64,000 nucleotides of DNA from Campylobacter ureolyticus ACS-301-V-Sch3b (GCF_000413435.1 NZ_KE340327.1:257667-321666); one strand, 5' to 3'; shown: positions 28,375 through 40,451, numbered from the stretch's first letter. Translations and numbers: made by a program. The notes: a model not told the origin generated them from the sequence alone.

Positions 28375-29472
28375 ATGTATTGTTATGACATAGTGGGAAG
28401 TTTTTTAAGGCCAGCTGAATTAAAACAAGCAAGAGCTGACTTTGAAAACGGTAAAATAAATAAAGACGAATTAAGAAAAATAGAAGATAAATGCATAAAA
28501 GAGCTAGTTGAAAAAGAAAAAAAGTTAAATTTGCCTTTTATAACTGATGGTGAGTTTAGAAGAGAGTATTGGCATTTAGATTTTTTAGCTGGCATTGGCG
28601 GAGTAAAAAAAGTAACCTCAAAAGAGTGGTCTGTTAAATTTAAAGATAGCTCTCCAAAGGCAAATACAATAATTATAAATGATAAAATTTGCTTTAATAA
28701 AAATCATCCTTTTTTACAAGACTTTAAATTTTTAGCAAGTTTAATAGAGGCAAAAAATGCTAAAATGACTATCCCATCCCCATCAATGCTTCATTTAATA
28801 CCCTGTGTAAGAGCACAAAATTACACCCCAATTGAAATCTATAAAGACAATGATGAAATTTATAAAGATATTGCACAAACTTATATAGATTTTATGAATG
28901 AGTTTTATAAACTTGGCTGCAGGCATCTACAACTTGATGATACTTCTTGGGGTGAGTTTTGCGATAAAGAAAAAAGAAAATCTTATGCAAAAAGAGGTAT
29001 AAATTTAGACACTATTCAAGAAAAATATGTCTGGGTAATAAATGAAATGATAAAAGCAAAACCAAAAGATTTGATACTTAGTATGCATATTTGTAGAGGA
29101 AATTTCCGCTCAACTTGGTTTTCAAGTGGTGGATATGAAAGTGTCGCGGAAGTTTTATTTGGTAAGTGTAATATTGATATGTTTTTCTTAGAATATGATA
29201 ATGACCGCTCTGGTGGATTTGAACCACTTAAGTTTATAAAAAATCAAAAAGTAGTTTTAGGTTTAATTACTACAAAATTTCCAGAGCTTGAAGATAAAGA
29301 TTTAGTCAAAAAAAGAATTTTTGAAGCTGCAAAATTTATACCACTAAATCAGCTTTTACTTAGCACGCAATGTGGCTTTTCATCAACAGAAGAAGGAAAT
29401 AATCTAAGCATTGATGAACAGTGGGCAAAGATAAATTTAGTAAAAGAAATAGCACTTGAAGTTTGGAAATAA
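28375..29472 (+). CDS. MetE C-terminal-like protein (cobalamin-independent methionine synthase family)
   Basis: 365 residues, the length of the single-domain MetE-like proteins (YxjG/YxjH type), not the 750-residue two-domain MetE. Zinc ligands expected in this fold are seen: H and C in MHICRGN near residue 240 and C in STQCGFSS near 345; the substrate segments DGEFRREYW and QLDDTSWGEF are present. It probably transfers a methyl group to homocysteine or a related thiol, but the methyl donor is not known for this type. It has an AAGGA ribosome site. Confidence 0.85.
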   Translation: MYCYDIVGSFLRPAELKQARADFENGKINKDELRKIEDKCIKELVEKEKKLNLPFITDGEFRREYWHLDFLAGIGGVKKVTSKEWSVKFKDSSPKANTIIINDKICFNKNHPFLQDFKFLASLIEAKNAKMTIPSPSMLHLIPCVRAQNYTPIEIYKDNDEIYKDIAQTYIDFMNEFYKLGCRHLQLDDTSWGEFCDKEKRKSYAKRGINLDTIQEKYVWVINEMIKAKPKDLILSMHICRGNFRSTWFSSGGYESVAEVLFGKCNIDMFFLEYDNDRSGGFEPLKFIKNQKVVLGLITTKFPELEDKDLVKKRIFEAAKFIPLNQLLLSTQCGFSSTEEGNNLSIDEQWAKINLVKEIALEVWK

Positions 29473-29489
29473 ATTTTACTAAAATTTTT

Positions 29490-29516
29490 AAAGTTTGGAG
29501 ATAAAATCCAAACTTT
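29490..29516 (+). terminator. Terminator after the MetE-like gene
   Basis: AAAGTTTGGA (29490-29499) pairs with TCCAAACTTT (29507-29516) with a 7-base loop, 17 bases after the stop. It also faces the convergent membrane gene that ends at 29554. Confidence 0.65.
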
Positions 29517-29553
29517 TCAAAAATGCTTTTTAGTGAATTTGAACTATTTAAAA

Positions 29554-29880
29554 TTAAATTAAAACTCCAACTCCAAGACTTAAACTAAAAGCTATCATAA
29601 GTGATATCACTCCCATATAGATAGAATTTAAATCATAAAATCCATAATATAAAAAATATGTAAAAAATCCGCCAAAAAATGCAACCAAGCTTATTAAAAC
29701 TCTTGATAGAATTTTATTATAAATTTTATCATATATAAAAACACAAGTTAAAATTGAGATAAAAAACCAAATAATAGCTGTTTCCTTACCACTAAAATTT
29801 GCAAATCCAAGCAAAGAAAGTGTGTTTAAAAACAAGCAAATAGTCCATAAAACAATGGTTGCAACTTTAAAATTTTTCAT
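29554..29880 (-). CDS. Small integral membrane protein, function unknown
   Basis: 108 residues with four hydrophobic segments and no visible motif. It starts in a 4-base overlap with another four-helix protein and is the last gene of the minus-strand run that begins at rluD. I do not recognise the family. Confidence 0.65.
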   Translation of the reverse strand: MKNFKVATIVLWTICLFLNTLSLLGFANFSGKETAIIWFFISILTCVFIYDKIYNKILSRVLISLVAFFGGFFTYFLYYGFYDLNSIYMGVISLMIAFSLSLGVGVLI

Positions 29881-30236
29881 TTTTTATCTTTATAAATTTT
29901 ATTTGTAAAAGTTTGATATCTATACTGCAAAAACACGACAACACCAACATAAATTCCTATAACAAAAGAGATTAAAAAGAAGTTTTTAAACATCAAAAAT
30001 CCACTCACAAATCCTGCTATAAAGGCTATACCAATAGCATAGGCAAGAGGATGATTGACCACATTTTTTTCTCCTATTGCAATCACTACTAAAGAAATTA
30101 TATAAACAATCAAGGTGATAAATACAACAATTATTTTTATATCTCTTAAAAACTCACTACTTGATTTGCCAAGCATCGCCCAAATTCCCATAAATATTAA
30201 AAATATTATTGATGCAAAAATTAAATATTTTTTCAT
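29877..30236 (-). CDS. Small integral membrane protein, function unknown
   Basis: 119 residues with four hydrophobic segments and a basic C-terminal tail (FTNKIYKDKK). The start overlaps the mnmC stop by 4 bases. It looks like a distant partner of the next protein in size and topology, but I see no clear identity between them. No function can be assigned. Confidence 0.65.
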   Translation of the reverse strand: MKKYLIFASIIFLIFMGIWAMLGKSSSEFLRDIKIIVVFITLIVYIISLVVIAIGEKNVVNHPLAYAIGIAFIAGFVSGFLMFKNFFLISFVIGIYVGVVVFLQYRYQTFTNKIYKDKK

Positions 30237-32095
30237 ATAAGTCCTTTTTTAAGTTTTCTGATTAAAAATCTAGCTGGATTTAAAGAGTTAAATATCTCTT
30301 TACTCACACAAAGTGGTCTATTTAAAACAAGATCTAGCAAAAGATAAGCCCCCATTATGGAAGTTCCAAGCCCTCTTGCGCCATGAGCTGCATTTATAAA
30401 AACTCCATCTAAATGTTTGGGATAAATATCTGAGTGTTTCGTAAAATTTATAGCTTTATAATTTTTCATAAAAAACTCTTTATCGTGTAAAGCGCCAATT
30501 ATTGGAAATCTATCGCCACTATAAGACCTAAAACCAACATTTGAATCTAGAATCTTGGTTTTTTTAGGACCTATAAATTCACAAATATTTTCTAAATTTT
30601 TAACATCATCAATGTATCTTTTTTTCTTCTCATAATCAAGTCTATCATAAGTAGCTCCAATTAGCTGAATTTTTCCAACCGGTGGGCAGATATACCCTCT
30701 TGCACTAAGTGGAAATTTGTTATCAAGCCTTTTTTTTATCCAAGTAACTTGCCCTCTTACTGAACTAATTTGCACCTTATCGTCAAAATTTATTTTTGGA
30801 TTTTCTCCTTTATTAAAAAGCTCTTCGCTATGGTTTCCCATGGTAAAAATAACTATATCAGTTTCTATAATATCATCATTTTTAAAATACACTTTATATT
30901 TATTATCACATTTTTCAAGGTTTTGAAATTCATAATTAAATAAAATATTAAACTCACTTGAAAGAGCCTTGCAAAGCTTTTTTGGACGAATGCTTGCTGC
31001 ATTTTTTATATAAATGCTTGGATAGGGAAAATCTTTTTTATCCAGCTTAAAATTTGAGTTTTCATATCTTTTTATTAGTGCCTCATCAAAAGCAAATTCC
31101 TTTGCTCCACTAAATTTAACCAAATTCTTACCATATTTTTTATAAAAATTTACAGCCATTAAAAAAGCCGCGTAGTGCATTTTACCCAAAATAACATCTT
31201 TTTGAGTAATTAATGGCATTAAAGCTCCGATTAAATTTCCACTTCCATTAGTAGCAACTTCACTTTCTTTTTCAGCAATCACAACATCAAAGCCAGCATT
31301 TTTAAAAACTTTTGCAGTTGATAGACCTGAAATCCCAGCCCCGATAATTAAAACTTTTGCATTTTTATTATAAGTTTTTAAAGCTCTTTTAAACCAAATT
31401 TCATCATTATTGAAATTTAAATTTTGTTTTAAAACAGCTCTAGTCATCTGTCTTTTTTGAGCGTGACCTTTAATTAGGCTTACTTCAAATCCAGACTTTG
31501 TTAAATTTCTTTTTACAAATCCAGAGCTTGAGTAAGTTGCTAAAATAGTTCCTGCCTTACTTAAATTAGCAACACTTTTCATCACTTCTAAATCCCACAT
31601 ATCAGGATTCTTAGCTGGAGAAAAACCATCCATAAACCAAACATCGGCTTCAAAATCAAGATTTTTAAGTGCTGTTTTTATATCATCAAAATAAAGATCT
31701 AAAATAATATTTTTTGAAAAAAAGATTCTATAAAGACCAGTTTTTTTGGGTGGATATTTTTTAATAAGTTTTTTTGATAGTTTTTTAAACTCATCATCAA
31801 ATTCATCAAATTTATTATAAAATTTTTTAAGTTTTTTCTTTGGAAGAGGAAATTTTTCTATGCTTACAAAATGCAAAAATTTATTACTATTTTTAAACTT
31901 TTTACATAAATTTAAAAAATTAATACCGACACCAAAGCCAGCTTCTGCAACTATTAAACTATCTTTTTTATCCCAAATTTCATCCAAAGCGCTTTCAAAA
32001 ACAAATTTACTTTCACCAATAGCTGAGTTTTTACTATAATAACCATCATTAAATTCCTCATTATAAAAAACTCCGTCTTTAAAAAAAGTCTTCAT
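30233..32095 (-). CDS. mnmC: Bifunctional tRNA mnm5U biosynthesis protein MnmC
   Basis: 620 residues. The N-terminal half is the SAM-dependent methyltransferase (AEAGFGVGINFL and WFMDGFSPAKNPDMW, the DUF752 signature). The C-terminal half, from about residue 247, is the FAD oxidase with a GxGxxG dinucleotide fold (IIGAGISGLSTAKVF). The protein removes the carboxymethyl group from cmnm5U34 and methylates the product in tRNA. The fused form is complete. It overlaps amiC by 1 base. Confidence 0.94.
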   Translation of the reverse strand: MKTFFKDGVFYNEEFNDGYYSKNSAIGESKFVFESALDEIWDKKDSLIVAEAGFGVGINFLNLCKKFKNSNKFLHFVSIEKFPLPKKKLKKFYNKFDEFDDEFKKLSKKLIKKYPPKKTGLYRIFFSKNIILDLYFDDIKTALKNLDFEADVWFMDGFSPAKNPDMWDLEVMKSVANLSKAGTILATYSSSGFVKRNLTKSGFEVSLIKGHAQKRQMTRAVLKQNLNFNNDEIWFKRALKTYNKNAKVLIIGAGISGLSTAKVFKNAGFDVVIAEKESEVATNGSGNLIGALMPLITQKDVILGKMHYAAFLMAVNFYKKYGKNLVKFSGAKEFAFDEALIKRYENSNFKLDKKDFPYPSIYIKNAASIRPKKLCKALSSEFNILFNYEFQNLEKCDNKYKVYFKNDDIIETDIVIFTMGNHSEELFNKGENPKINFDDKVQISSVRGQVTWIKKRLDNKFPLSARGYICPPVGKIQLIGATYDRLDYEKKKRYIDDVKNLENICEFIGPKKTKILDSNVGFRSYSGDRFPIIGALHDKEFFMKNYKAINFTKHSDIYPKHLDGVFINAAHGARGLGTSIMGAYLLLDLVLNRPLCVSKEIFNSLNPARFLIRKLKKGLI

Positions 32096-33702
32096 TACTC
32101 ATTCTTTAAAAAATATGCATCCACTCCGTTTGCAACACCCTCTGCAATAAGTTTTTGATACTCTCTACTAGCTAAATTTTTACTATCATTTTTATTTGAA
32201 ATATAACCGCATTCAACTAAAATTGCTGGCATAGTAGCGCCCACTAAAACCCAAAATGGAGCTTCTCTAACTCCACCATCTTTTACATGATATTTGGCTT
32301 GAACTTTATTAAGCATATGTTTTTGTATATCGATGGCAACTTTGTTTGAAGCAATTATTTTTTCTCTATTTAAAAAATTCAGATAAGTTTCTTGAGAGAA
32401 ATAATTCATATCTTCAATGTCACCTTTGTTTTCAAGAGCAGCTGCGTTTTTACTACGCTCACTTCTTGCTGGGCTTAGGAAAAATGTCTCAACACCTGAA
32501 AGAGAACTTCCTGATTTTGTTTTTGGTCCTGCGTTTATATGTATTGAGATAAACATATCAGCATTTTTTTTATTTGCAAAAGCAGTTCTATCTTTTAAAT
32601 TTATAAACACATCTTTATTTCGTGTAAATAAAACTTTATAACCCATATTTTTTAACTCATCACCTAAAAATTGTGAAATTTTTAAAACCAAATCTTTTTC
32701 TTTAAGTCCATTTCCAATAGCCCCTGAATCTTTTCCACCATGACCTGGATCAATTACAATAGTTCTTTGTTTTCTATCAATTTTTAAAGGTTCTTTTTTA
32801 TTTTGAGCTGTTTTTTTGCCACTACTAGATATTTTTGCAACTGGAGGAATAGTTAAATTTACAGAATTTGAAGGATTTTTTATATCTACTAATATGGATT
32901 TTTCATCAAATTTTAAATTTATATTAAAACTATTTTTTTGAGAAAAAACCACTCTCGTTGTTTTTGGATTATACTGAGCAACTCTTATTTCATCGCTTAA
33001 ATGACGCGATATTTTTGAAATTTTTGCATTATTAACTGCTTTTATATCAATTACATTTCTATATTCTTTGCTTTTTAAAGCAAATTTTTTAACTTCATCT
33101 TCGCTTACATTTCTATTAAATGTTAATTTAATTCCACTATCAGTTTTATCAACGCTTTTAAGTCTTAATTTAATATTTTTATTAACTTCGTAACTTTTTG
33201 GCTCTTTTGTAGTAATTATTTTTTCATTATTTATATTTTTTTCTTTAATATTATTATTTTTTGAGTTTAAATTTTTATCAATTTGAGTGTTTGGGTTTTG
33301 AGGTTTTTCAATTATAGTTTTAGTTTTTTCATCTTGTTTTAATGTCACTTTTTCATTGGCTGGTTTACTATCTTTTGGGATAAATTTAGCTAAATTTATT
33401 TTTTGATAATTTTCATAGCTGTCTCCAAGTAAATTAAGCTCTGATTCATAGCCTTTGTGATTTAGTTTTAAAGCTTTTGATGAATGAACTAGCCTTTTTA
33501 AAACATTTATCCTATCAATTTTATTTTTATCAATGGAGGTTTGCAGATAAATATCTTTTAATTCTTTATGAAATTTTTCTTTTACCGCTTTACTTGAATT
33601 GTCAAAATTCTTATCGAAATTTGAAAAATTCCTATCAAAGTCCCCACCCCATAAAAAAATGACTAAGAAAAAAAATAAAAAAAACTTAACTATCTTCGCC
33701 AT
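32095..33702 (-). CDS. amiC: N-acetylmuramoyl-L-alanine amidase (AmiC type)
   Basis: 535 residues: an N-terminal signal ([15 protein letters not shown]), a coiled or disordered Lys/Asn-rich region, an AMIN domain around 175-285 that binds peptidoglycan, and a C-terminal zinc Amidase_3 domain. Zinc ligands are the H in DPGHGGKDSGAIG, the E in the RTAF region, and H in ISIHINAG; the catalytic glutamate is in ILVECGYISN near 510. It cuts peptide stems for daughter-cell separation. A FtsEX-EnvC activator set lies 6-9 kb upstream in the same strand run. Confidence 0.93.
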   Translation of the reverse strand: MAKIVKFFLFFFLVIFLWGGDFDRNFSNFDKNFDNSSKAVKEKFHKELKDIYLQTSIDKNKIDRINVLKRLVHSSKALKLNHKGYESELNLLGDSYENYQKINLAKFIPKDSKPANEKVTLKQDEKTKTIIEKPQNPNTQIDKNLNSKNNNIKEKNINNEKIITTKEPKSYEVNKNIKLRLKSVDKTDSGIKLTFNRNVSEDEVKKFALKSKEYRNVIDIKAVNNAKISKISRHLSDEIRVAQYNPKTTRVVFSQKNSFNINLKFDEKSILVDIKNPSNSVNLTIPPVAKISSSGKKTAQNKKEPLKIDRKQRTIVIDPGHGGKDSGAIGNGLKEKDLVLKISQFLGDELKNMGYKVLFTRNKDVFINLKDRTAFANKKNADMFISIHINAGPKTKSGSSLSGVETFFLSPARSERSKNAAALENKGDIEDMNYFSQETYLNFLNREKIIASNKVAIDIQKHMLNKVQAKYHVKDGGVREAPFWVLVGATMPAILVECGYISNKNDSKNLASREYQKLIAEGVANGVDAYFLKNE

Positions 33703-34780
33703 TTACTAACTTTTCAATCAACTCTTTTACGCTAATTATTTTATTAAGCTTATATCCATTTGCACCTGTGAAAAATAATCCAAATTCTTTATTTCCATCG
33801 TATGCATCAAAAAGCCTATCAGCTATACAGTATCCAACCATTTTAGCACCTTTTCCACGCTGACATGGGCTTACGCAGTTACTAATGCACTGAATTTTTG
33901 GACCTTCTTTTTTTTCAACAAGTTTTAATAAGTTTGTTTTTACTCCTCTTGCAGGATAACCAACCGGAGATTTTATAAGCATAATATCTTCTTCTTTTGC
34001 ATTAATTATCACATCTTTAAACTCAGGTGCTGCATCACACTCATTTGTACCTATAAATCTAGTTCCCATTTGAACGCCATTTGCTCCAAGCGAAATTGCT
34101 TTCATGATATCATCATGATCCCAAATTCCACCAGCTGCAAAAAGTGGGAAATCTCCCCAATTTGAAATTTCTTCTTTAACTTGAGGGATTAAATTCCAAA
34201 TGCTATACTCTGGATCTAGGCACTGCTCATAAGTAAAACCTTGATGACCACCACTTAAAGGACCTTCTAAAACAACTGCATCGGGCAAGCGATCATATCT
34301 TTGTTTCCATCTTTTACAAATTATCTTTAATGCTTTTGCAGATGAAACTATTGGTATTAAGGCGACATCGCTAAATTCTTGCGTAAACTCAGGTAAATTT
34401 GTAGGAAGTCCTGCACCACTTATAATTATATTAAACCCAGCCTCGCATGCATCTTTCACTATTCTCTCATAATCATTACAAGCACACATTATATTTACAC
34501 CAAGTGGAGCATCACCACAAATTTTTCTTGCATCATCAGCTAAGGCTTTCAAACCCTCTTTAGAATAAAAATTTTCACTTCCTAGTGGCTTTGAGTTAAT
34601 CTCTTTTTTAGAATATAGCCTATTTTTATAATATCCAGTCCCAACAGAACTGACAACACCCAAACAGCCATTTAAACTTACATTTCCAGCTAAATTACTC
34701 CAACTTATTCCTAAGCCCATGCCACCTTGGATAATCGGATGTTTTAGCTCATACTTGCCTATTTTTATACTTTTCATCAA
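33686..34780 (-). CDS. Nitronate monooxygenase / 2-nitropropane dioxygenase family protein
   Basis: 364-residue FMN-binding TIM barrel. Motifs: [17 protein letters not shown] at the N terminus, [11 protein letters not shown] (histidine of the active site), [15 protein letters not shown] and [16 protein letters not shown] for phosphate binding. A CxxxCxxxC-like run ([12 protein letters not shown]) follows near residue 300, seen in the FabK/NPD group in Campylobacterota. The physiological substrate is unknown; FabK-like enoyl-ACP reductase activity is an alternative. It overlaps amiC by 17 bases and tyrS by 4. Confidence 0.86.
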   Translation of the reverse strand: MMKSIKIGKYELKHPIIQGGMGLGISWSNLAGNVSLNGCLGVVSSVGTGYYKNRLYSKKEINSKPLGSENFYSKEGLKALADDARKICGDAPLGVNIMCACNDYERIVKDACEAGFNIIISGAGLPTNLPEFTQEFSDVALIPIVSSAKALKIICKRWKQRYDRLPDAVVLEGPLSGGHQGFTYEQCLDPEYSIWNLIPQVKEEISNWGDFPLFAAGGIWDHDDIMKAISLGANGVQMGTRFIGTNECDAAPEFKDVIINAKEEDIMLIKSPVGYPARGVKTNLLKLVEKKEGPKIQCISNCVSPCQRGKGAKMVGYCIADRLFDAYDGNKEFGLFFTGANGYKLNKIISVKELIEKLVNGEDS

Positions 34781-35982
34781 ACGACCTTTAATTTTGCAAA
34801 GTTTTTCTTTCCTATTTGAAGAACATATTTACCTTTTTTTAATACCAAATTTTCATCATCTATCTTTTTTTGATCTATACTAAAAGCATTTGCCTTTATA
34901 TGCCTTCTAGCTTGTGAGTTTGAACCAGCTAAGCCACATTTTACAATAGCTTCAACCACCCAGATTTCATCTTTTATCTCAAATTCTTCCATAGAGCTTG
35001 GAAGTTTATTTAAGGAGTGAATTTTATCAAACTCTTCTTTTGCTTTTTTTGCTAAACTCTCATCATGAAATCTTGCAGTAATTTCTAAAGCCAAAGCTTC
35101 CTTAACTTCTTTTGGGTGAATGGTGCCATTTTCAACACCTTTTTTAAGCTCATCAATTTCTTTTAAACTTTTTGTACTTAAAAGCTTATACCACTCCCAC
35201 ATAAGCTCATCACTTATACTTAAAGTTTTTGCATACATTTGGTTTGGTTCATCTGTTACACCAATATAATTATTTAGGGATTTGCTCATTTTATTAACCC
35301 CATCAAGCCCAACTAAAAGCGGCATAGTAATAACAGCTTGTTCTTTTCCAGTATTGTAAATTCTTTGTAAGTGTCTGCCCATTAAAAGATTAAATTTTTG
35401 ATCAGTTCCGCCCATTTCTATATCGCATTTCATAACAACACTATCATGACCTTGTAAAAGTGGGTATAAAAACTCACTTATTGAAATTGGAGTTTGATTT
35501 TTATATCTTTTTTCAAAATCATCTCTTTCTAGCATTCGTGCAACGCTATAAGTTGAAGCTAGTTCTATCATGTCAGCCGCACTCATGCTATTAGTCCACT
35601 CGGAGTTGAACATAATCTTTGTTTTATTTCTATCCAAAACCTTAAAAACTTGCTCTTCATAGGTTTTTGCATTTTCTAAAACAACATCTTTGCTTAGTTT
35701 TTTTCTAGTTTCACTTTTTCCAGATGGATCGCCTATTTGAGCTGTAAAATCACCTATTAAAAACATAATAATAGCGCCATGAGCTTGTAAAAAAGCCATT
35801 TTTTGAAGAGTTACAGAGTGTCCTAAATGAAGATCTGGAGCAGTTGGATCCATACCTATTTTTACATAAAAATTTTCACCTTTTTCATAATAATTTTTTA
35901 TTAAATCTTTTACTTTTTCTTCATCTATTATTTCGCTTACGCCTCTTTCTAATTCTTTATAAATCTCATCTAAATTTACCAC
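34777..35982 (-). CDS. tyrS: Tyrosyl-tRNA synthetase
   Basis: 401-residue class I synthetase. HIGH-like motif PDLHLGHS near residues 49-56, the tyrosine-site segment [19 protein letters not shown], and KMSKS near 231. A C-terminal S4 RNA-binding domain (about 338-400) is present. This is the TyrZ-like longer form. The start is ATG at 35982 with GGAG upstream. Confidence 0.95.
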   Translation of the reverse strand: MVNLDEIYKELERGVSEIIDEEKVKDLIKNYYEKGENFYVKIGMDPTAPDLHLGHSVTLQKMAFLQAHGAIIMFLIGDFTAQIGDPSGKSETRKKLSKDVVLENAKTYEEQVFKVLDRNKTKIMFNSEWTNSMSAADMIELASTYSVARMLERDDFEKRYKNQTPISISEFLYPLLQGHDSVVMKCDIEMGGTDQKFNLLMGRHLQRIYNTGKEQAVITMPLLVGLDGVNKMSKSLNNYIGVTDEPNQMYAKTLSISDELMWEWYKLLSTKSLKEIDELKKGVENGTIHPKEVKEALALEITARFHDESLAKKAKEEFDKIHSLNKLPSSMEEFEIKDEIWVVEAIVKCGLAGSNSQARRHIKANAFSIDQKKIDDENLVLKKGKYVLQIGKKNFAKLKVV

Positions 35983-35996
35983 TTTTTTCTCCTAAT

Positions 35997-38204
35997 TTAA
36001 CTATTTTTATAAACATCATCAAGGGAAGTAAATTCCACTATTTTATATCTATCTTTAAGTCTTGTTTTAATATCTTTTGCCTTTACATTTTCACCAAACT
36101 CAATAACAAGTTCAAAAAAGTCTGACTTTGTCTCATCATTTTCATTTAAATTTATAGCTGATAAATCAACTTGAAGCCTTGTTAAGTAGTTTAAAAATCC
36201 AGCTAAAGATCCTCTTTTATTTTCCAAACTTAAGATAACTTTATACCTATGTGGAGCATTTCTTGTCCATTTTACAAAAATTAACTCATTGCCCTCTTTT
36301 ATTAAATTTGCAGCTCTTTCGCAAAATTTATGATGAACTGCAACATTTGTACCGCTTCTAAAACCTAAAATATCATCATCTCTTTTTGGATTACAACAAT
36401 AATCAAACTCTACACTATTTACTTTATAGTTTGAATAAACAACAATATTATCAAATTTTTGCTTTCTAACTATATATTTATCACCCAAATTTAAAGTAAA
36501 TAATTTCTCTTTTTTTGGATATTTTTTAAGTGCATTTACAACATTTTGAAGATATATAGAGTCATACGCTGCTCTTCCTATTTTATTATGCAAATTCTCT
36601 TTTTCAAGCCATGATAAAACATTAATATCTTTTGTATCAAAAATAGCTGATAAAATTTTTATACCAATTTGAGTATTAAGTTCTTTTAGTTTTTGCTTAC
36701 AAAAATTTCTTATAGTTGCTCTTGCTTTTCCTGTTTTTACTGAATTTAGCCAGCTACATCTATAATGAGCTTCATTTCCTGTTATAATATGAACAATATC
36801 TCCATTTTTAAGCTCTGTTAAAAGTGGAACTTTTACGCGGTTAACATAAGCTTCAATTGCCTTTAAGCCAACTTGTGAGTGAATTTCATAAGCATAGTCT
36901 AAAGCAGTAGCACCACGAGGTAAAGTAAAAATTCCACCCTTTGGCGAATATACAGCTATATCTTCTGCATAAAGACTATCTTTTGCATACTCATAAAGTT
37001 CTTCTGGATCTTCTTCGTCATTTTCGTTAGTGTCTTTTGCGCTTATATCACTTAACCAATCAAGCTTAGGGTTAAGAGAGCCACTATATTTATATTTCCA
37101 ATGTGCTGCAACACCGTATTCAGCGGTATTGTGCATATCAAAAGTTCTAATTTGAGCTTCTATTATCATACTATCGTTAAAAACAGTTGTATGAATGGTC
37201 TGATAGCCATTTTGTTTTGGAAGTGCGATATAGTCTTTAAATCTTGATATTAAAGGATTAAACTTAGTATGAATAATTCCTAGAACAATATAGCAATCTT
37301 TAATATCTCTAACGATAACTCTAACAGCTAAAAGATCAAGAACTTCTTGTATAGAAATACCTTTTCTTTGCATTTTAAGATATGTTGAGTAGTAGTGTTT
37401 TACTCTTTTTTGAACATCAAAACTATCTTCACTAAAACCATTAGTTAGCAAAAGCTCAGTTATTTTAAGACTAAATTTATTTAAACTCATTTGAAGTTGT
37501 TGCTTATGCTCATTGATGTATGAATCAATCTTATCATATTCTTCTGGCAAAACATATTTAAAGCTTAGATCCTCAAGCAAATTTTTAATAGATGAAATTC
37601 CAAGTCTATGGGCAATTGGTGCATAAACCACAAGAGTTTCTTCTGCAATTCTTTTTTGTTTATCCTCTCTTAAAGCATCTAGCGTAAGCATATTATGAAG
37701 CCTATCGCAAAGCTTAACTACCAAAACTCTAACATCCTCAATAGATATTAAAAGCATTCTTCTAAAAGTTAACGCAGAAGATCTTAGCTTTGTGCTTTTA
37801 TCAGTAGAAGGAGCTAACTTATCTTCTCTAATGCTTACTATTTTTGTAAGTCCCTCAACAAGCTTTGAAACACCATCTCCAAAATTTTCTTTTATTTTTT
37901 CAAGAGTATAATCAGTATCTTCAACTACATCATGAAGAAGCGCTGATATAACCATATCGTCATCACCACCCATAAAAGCAACTATTGAAGCTACTAAAAT
38001 AGGATGAACGGCATAAGGCTCACCACTTTTTCTAAACTGACCATCGTGCTGTTTTATACAAAGCTCAACGCCTTTTTGAAGTTTATCAGTTTGCTCTTTG
38101 AAAAAGAAAAAAAGCTCTTTTGCTGACTCTATGGTGTTTGCATTTACAACTTTTTCTAAAAAGTCTTCAATGCTGATATCATTCCTCTGCTTTAACAATT
38201 CCAT
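35997..38204 (-). CDS. spoT: Bifunctional (p)ppGpp synthetase/hydrolase
   Basis: 735 residues, the single long RSH protein. HD hydrolase domain (about 45-200, with [10 protein letters not shown] and [10 protein letters not shown]), synthetase domain (about 245-365, [15 protein letters not shown] and [18 protein letters not shown]), TGS domain (about 390-455, [16 protein letters not shown]) and a C-terminal ACT domain (about 660-735). HD residues are intact, so it can both make and break the alarmone. The start lies inside the end of rpoZ (26-base overlap), as in the spoT-rpoZ pairs of many bacteria. Confidence 0.95.
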   Translation of the reverse strand: MELLKQRNDISIEDFLEKVVNANTIESAKELFFFFKEQTDKLQKGVELCIKQHDGQFRKSGEPYAVHPILVASIVAFMGGDDDMVISALLHDVVEDTDYTLEKIKENFGDGVSKLVEGLTKIVSIREDKLAPSTDKSTKLRSSALTFRRMLLISIEDVRVLVVKLCDRLHNMLTLDALREDKQKRIAEETLVVYAPIAHRLGISSIKNLLEDLSFKYVLPEEYDKIDSYINEHKQQLQMSLNKFSLKITELLLTNGFSEDSFDVQKRVKHYYSTYLKMQRKGISIQEVLDLLAVRVIVRDIKDCYIVLGIIHTKFNPLISRFKDYIALPKQNGYQTIHTTVFNDSMIIEAQIRTFDMHNTAEYGVAAHWKYKYSGSLNPKLDWLSDISAKDTNENDEEDPEELYEYAKDSLYAEDIAVYSPKGGIFTLPRGATALDYAYEIHSQVGLKAIEAYVNRVKVPLLTELKNGDIVHIITGNEAHYRCSWLNSVKTGKARATIRNFCKQKLKELNTQIGIKILSAIFDTKDINVLSWLEKENLHNKIGRAAYDSIYLQNVVNALKKYPKKEKLFTLNLGDKYIVRKQKFDNIVVYSNYKVNSVEFDYCCNPKRDDDILGFRSGTNVAVHHKFCERAANLIKEGNELIFVKWTRNAPHRYKVILSLENKRGSLAGFLNYLTRLQVDLSAINLNENDETKSDFFELVIEFGENVKAKDIKTRLKDRYKIVEFTSLDDVYKNS

Positions 38205-38403
38205 CTAGTGATACTTTACCTTCTGCAATTTCCATTAAAGCAATATCTGCAAATTTATAGTTTTTTAAATTTGGTATATCTACCAAAGGTTTTTCACCGT
38301 TGTGAAGTTGATTTGCTCTTTTTGCAACAACCAAAGAGAGCTTATATCTATCACCATCAACAAATTTTAAAGCCTTAGCTGTTATTTCTTCTGATCTTGT
38401 CAT
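38179..38403 (-). CDS. rpoZ: DNA-directed RNA polymerase omega subunit
   Basis: 74 residues. The omega pattern is clear: [12 protein letters not shown], then [21 protein letters not shown] and [14 protein letters not shown]. Omega helps RNA polymerase assembly and contributes to the ppGpp site, which fits its overlap with spoT. It lies 10 bases after pyrH. Confidence 0.95.
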   Translation of the reverse strand: MTRSEEITAKALKFVDGDRYKLSLVVAKRANQLHNGEKPLVDIPNLKNYKFADIALMEIAEGKVSLDGIVKAEE

Positions 38404-38413
38404 GATTTTCCTT

Positions 38414-39175
<762 letters not shown>

Positions 39176-39191
39176 TTAGCATAATATGAGT

Positions 39192-40451
39192 TTATTTTAA
39201 TGAAATTAATTCAAGCGGATCGATATGAAAGTTTTTTTGCGTAACTTCAAATGTTAAATCGCTTTTTACTCTTCCAATAGAATAGCCTTTTTTTATAACA
39301 CTTCCATTTTTTATAGTTGGAGCAATTTGGCTTAAATTTGCATATATTGTATGAATGCCATTTTTGTTTTCAACAATTATAACATTGTTTAAAACCGGTG
39401 TACTTTTAGCAAATATAACTTTTCCATCAAGCACATTATAAACTTGTGCGTTTTGTGTATTTGAGCTTAAAATAACTGATTCATTAAATATTTTTATATC
39501 ATAAACTGGATCTATAAAATTTCCAAATTTTCTCTTTACAAAGGCATTTTTTAATGGAGAAATTGTCTTAGAGCCAACATATTTTTTAACTCTACTTTCT
39601 TTATAGCTTGAGCCATAAAGCTTAACTTTTTTATCAATATCTTCAACTCTTTTATCTCTTTGTAAAATTTCTGGCTGGGGCTGTTGTTTTTGAGCATTTT
39701 TTTGGGCATTTTCTTGAGCTATTTTTTTAGCTTTAGCCTTTTCTTCTTTATCATCAATAATTTTAAGCTCTTCTAAAGTAGAAGATAGGGCTTCACTTTG
39801 TTTTTGGGTATTAATTAATTTTTGAATATAATCTTCTTTGTTTTTATTTAAATTTTCAACTAATTTTTTTTGCTTTTTTTGAACGTTTGAAAGCTCTTCT
39901 TTTTTTGCACTATACTCTTTTAAATTTTTTTCCAAATCTAAAATTTCTTTATTTTTTTTATCAATTGTTTTACTTGCTTCATCGTGGGTCATAACTAAAT
40001 TTGCAATATCTTTTCTAAAAACATCACTTAAAGATGCAAAAACTTCATTTGAGATAAGTGCTTCATAAGTTTTTATATCGCTATCTTGTATTAGATTAAA
40101 AGAAAAATCTTCCACTATTAAATCAGTGATTTTTTTCTCAAGTTCTAATTTTATTTTTACCAAATCATCAGTTTGTTTATTTAACTCATCTAACTTTGTG
40201 GCTTCATCTTTGTATTTTTGTGACAAATTTACAACTAAGCCAGTTATTTCATCGATTTGAGCATTTGTTTTTTTTAACTCAGCACTTTCTTTTACTATTA
40301 AAGCTCCAAGTTCATCAATTTTTTTAGATAAGTTTTTTTCTTCACTTTTTTTTACAGCTATATTTTTACTTGTTAATTCTATCTTATCTTTTGTGCTTTG
40401 ATCTGCAAAAATATAGCTAAAAATGAGTAAAAAAAGAGCTATTTTTTTCAT
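39192..40451 (-). CDS. envC: EnvC-like murein hydrolase activator with degenerate LytM domain
   Basis: 419 residues: a signal peptide (KKIALFLLIFSYIFA), long coiled coils (about 20-240) and a C-terminal M23/LytM domain (about 310-419). The zinc motifs of M23 enzymes are broken. Where H-x-x-x-D is expected the sequence has N323 and I327, and the YAHL histidine is N372 (YANL). So it is probably non-catalytic, like E. coli EnvC, which is controlled by FtsEX and switches on amidases. It directly follows ftsE-ftsX (4-base overlap with ftsX), and an amidase gene lies downstream. Confidence 0.85.
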   Translation of the reverse strand: MKKIALFLLIFSYIFADQSTKDKIELTSKNIAVKKSEEKNLSKKIDELGALIVKESAELKKTNAQIDEITGLVVNLSQKYKDEATKLDELNKQTDDLVKIKLELEKKITDLIVEDFSFNLIQDSDIKTYEALISNEVFASLSDVFRKDIANLVMTHDEASKTIDKKNKEILDLEKNLKEYSAKKEELSNVQKKQKKLVENLNKNKEDYIQKLINTQKQSEALSSTLEELKIIDDKEEKAKAKKIAQENAQKNAQKQQPQPEILQRDKRVEDIDKKVKLYGSSYKESRVKKYVGSKTISPLKNAFVKRKFGNFIDPVYDIKIFNESVILSSNTQNAQVYNVLDGKVIFAKSTPVLNNVIIVENKNGIHTIYANLSQIAPTIKNGSVIKKGYSIGRVKSDLTFEVTQKNFHIDPLELISLK

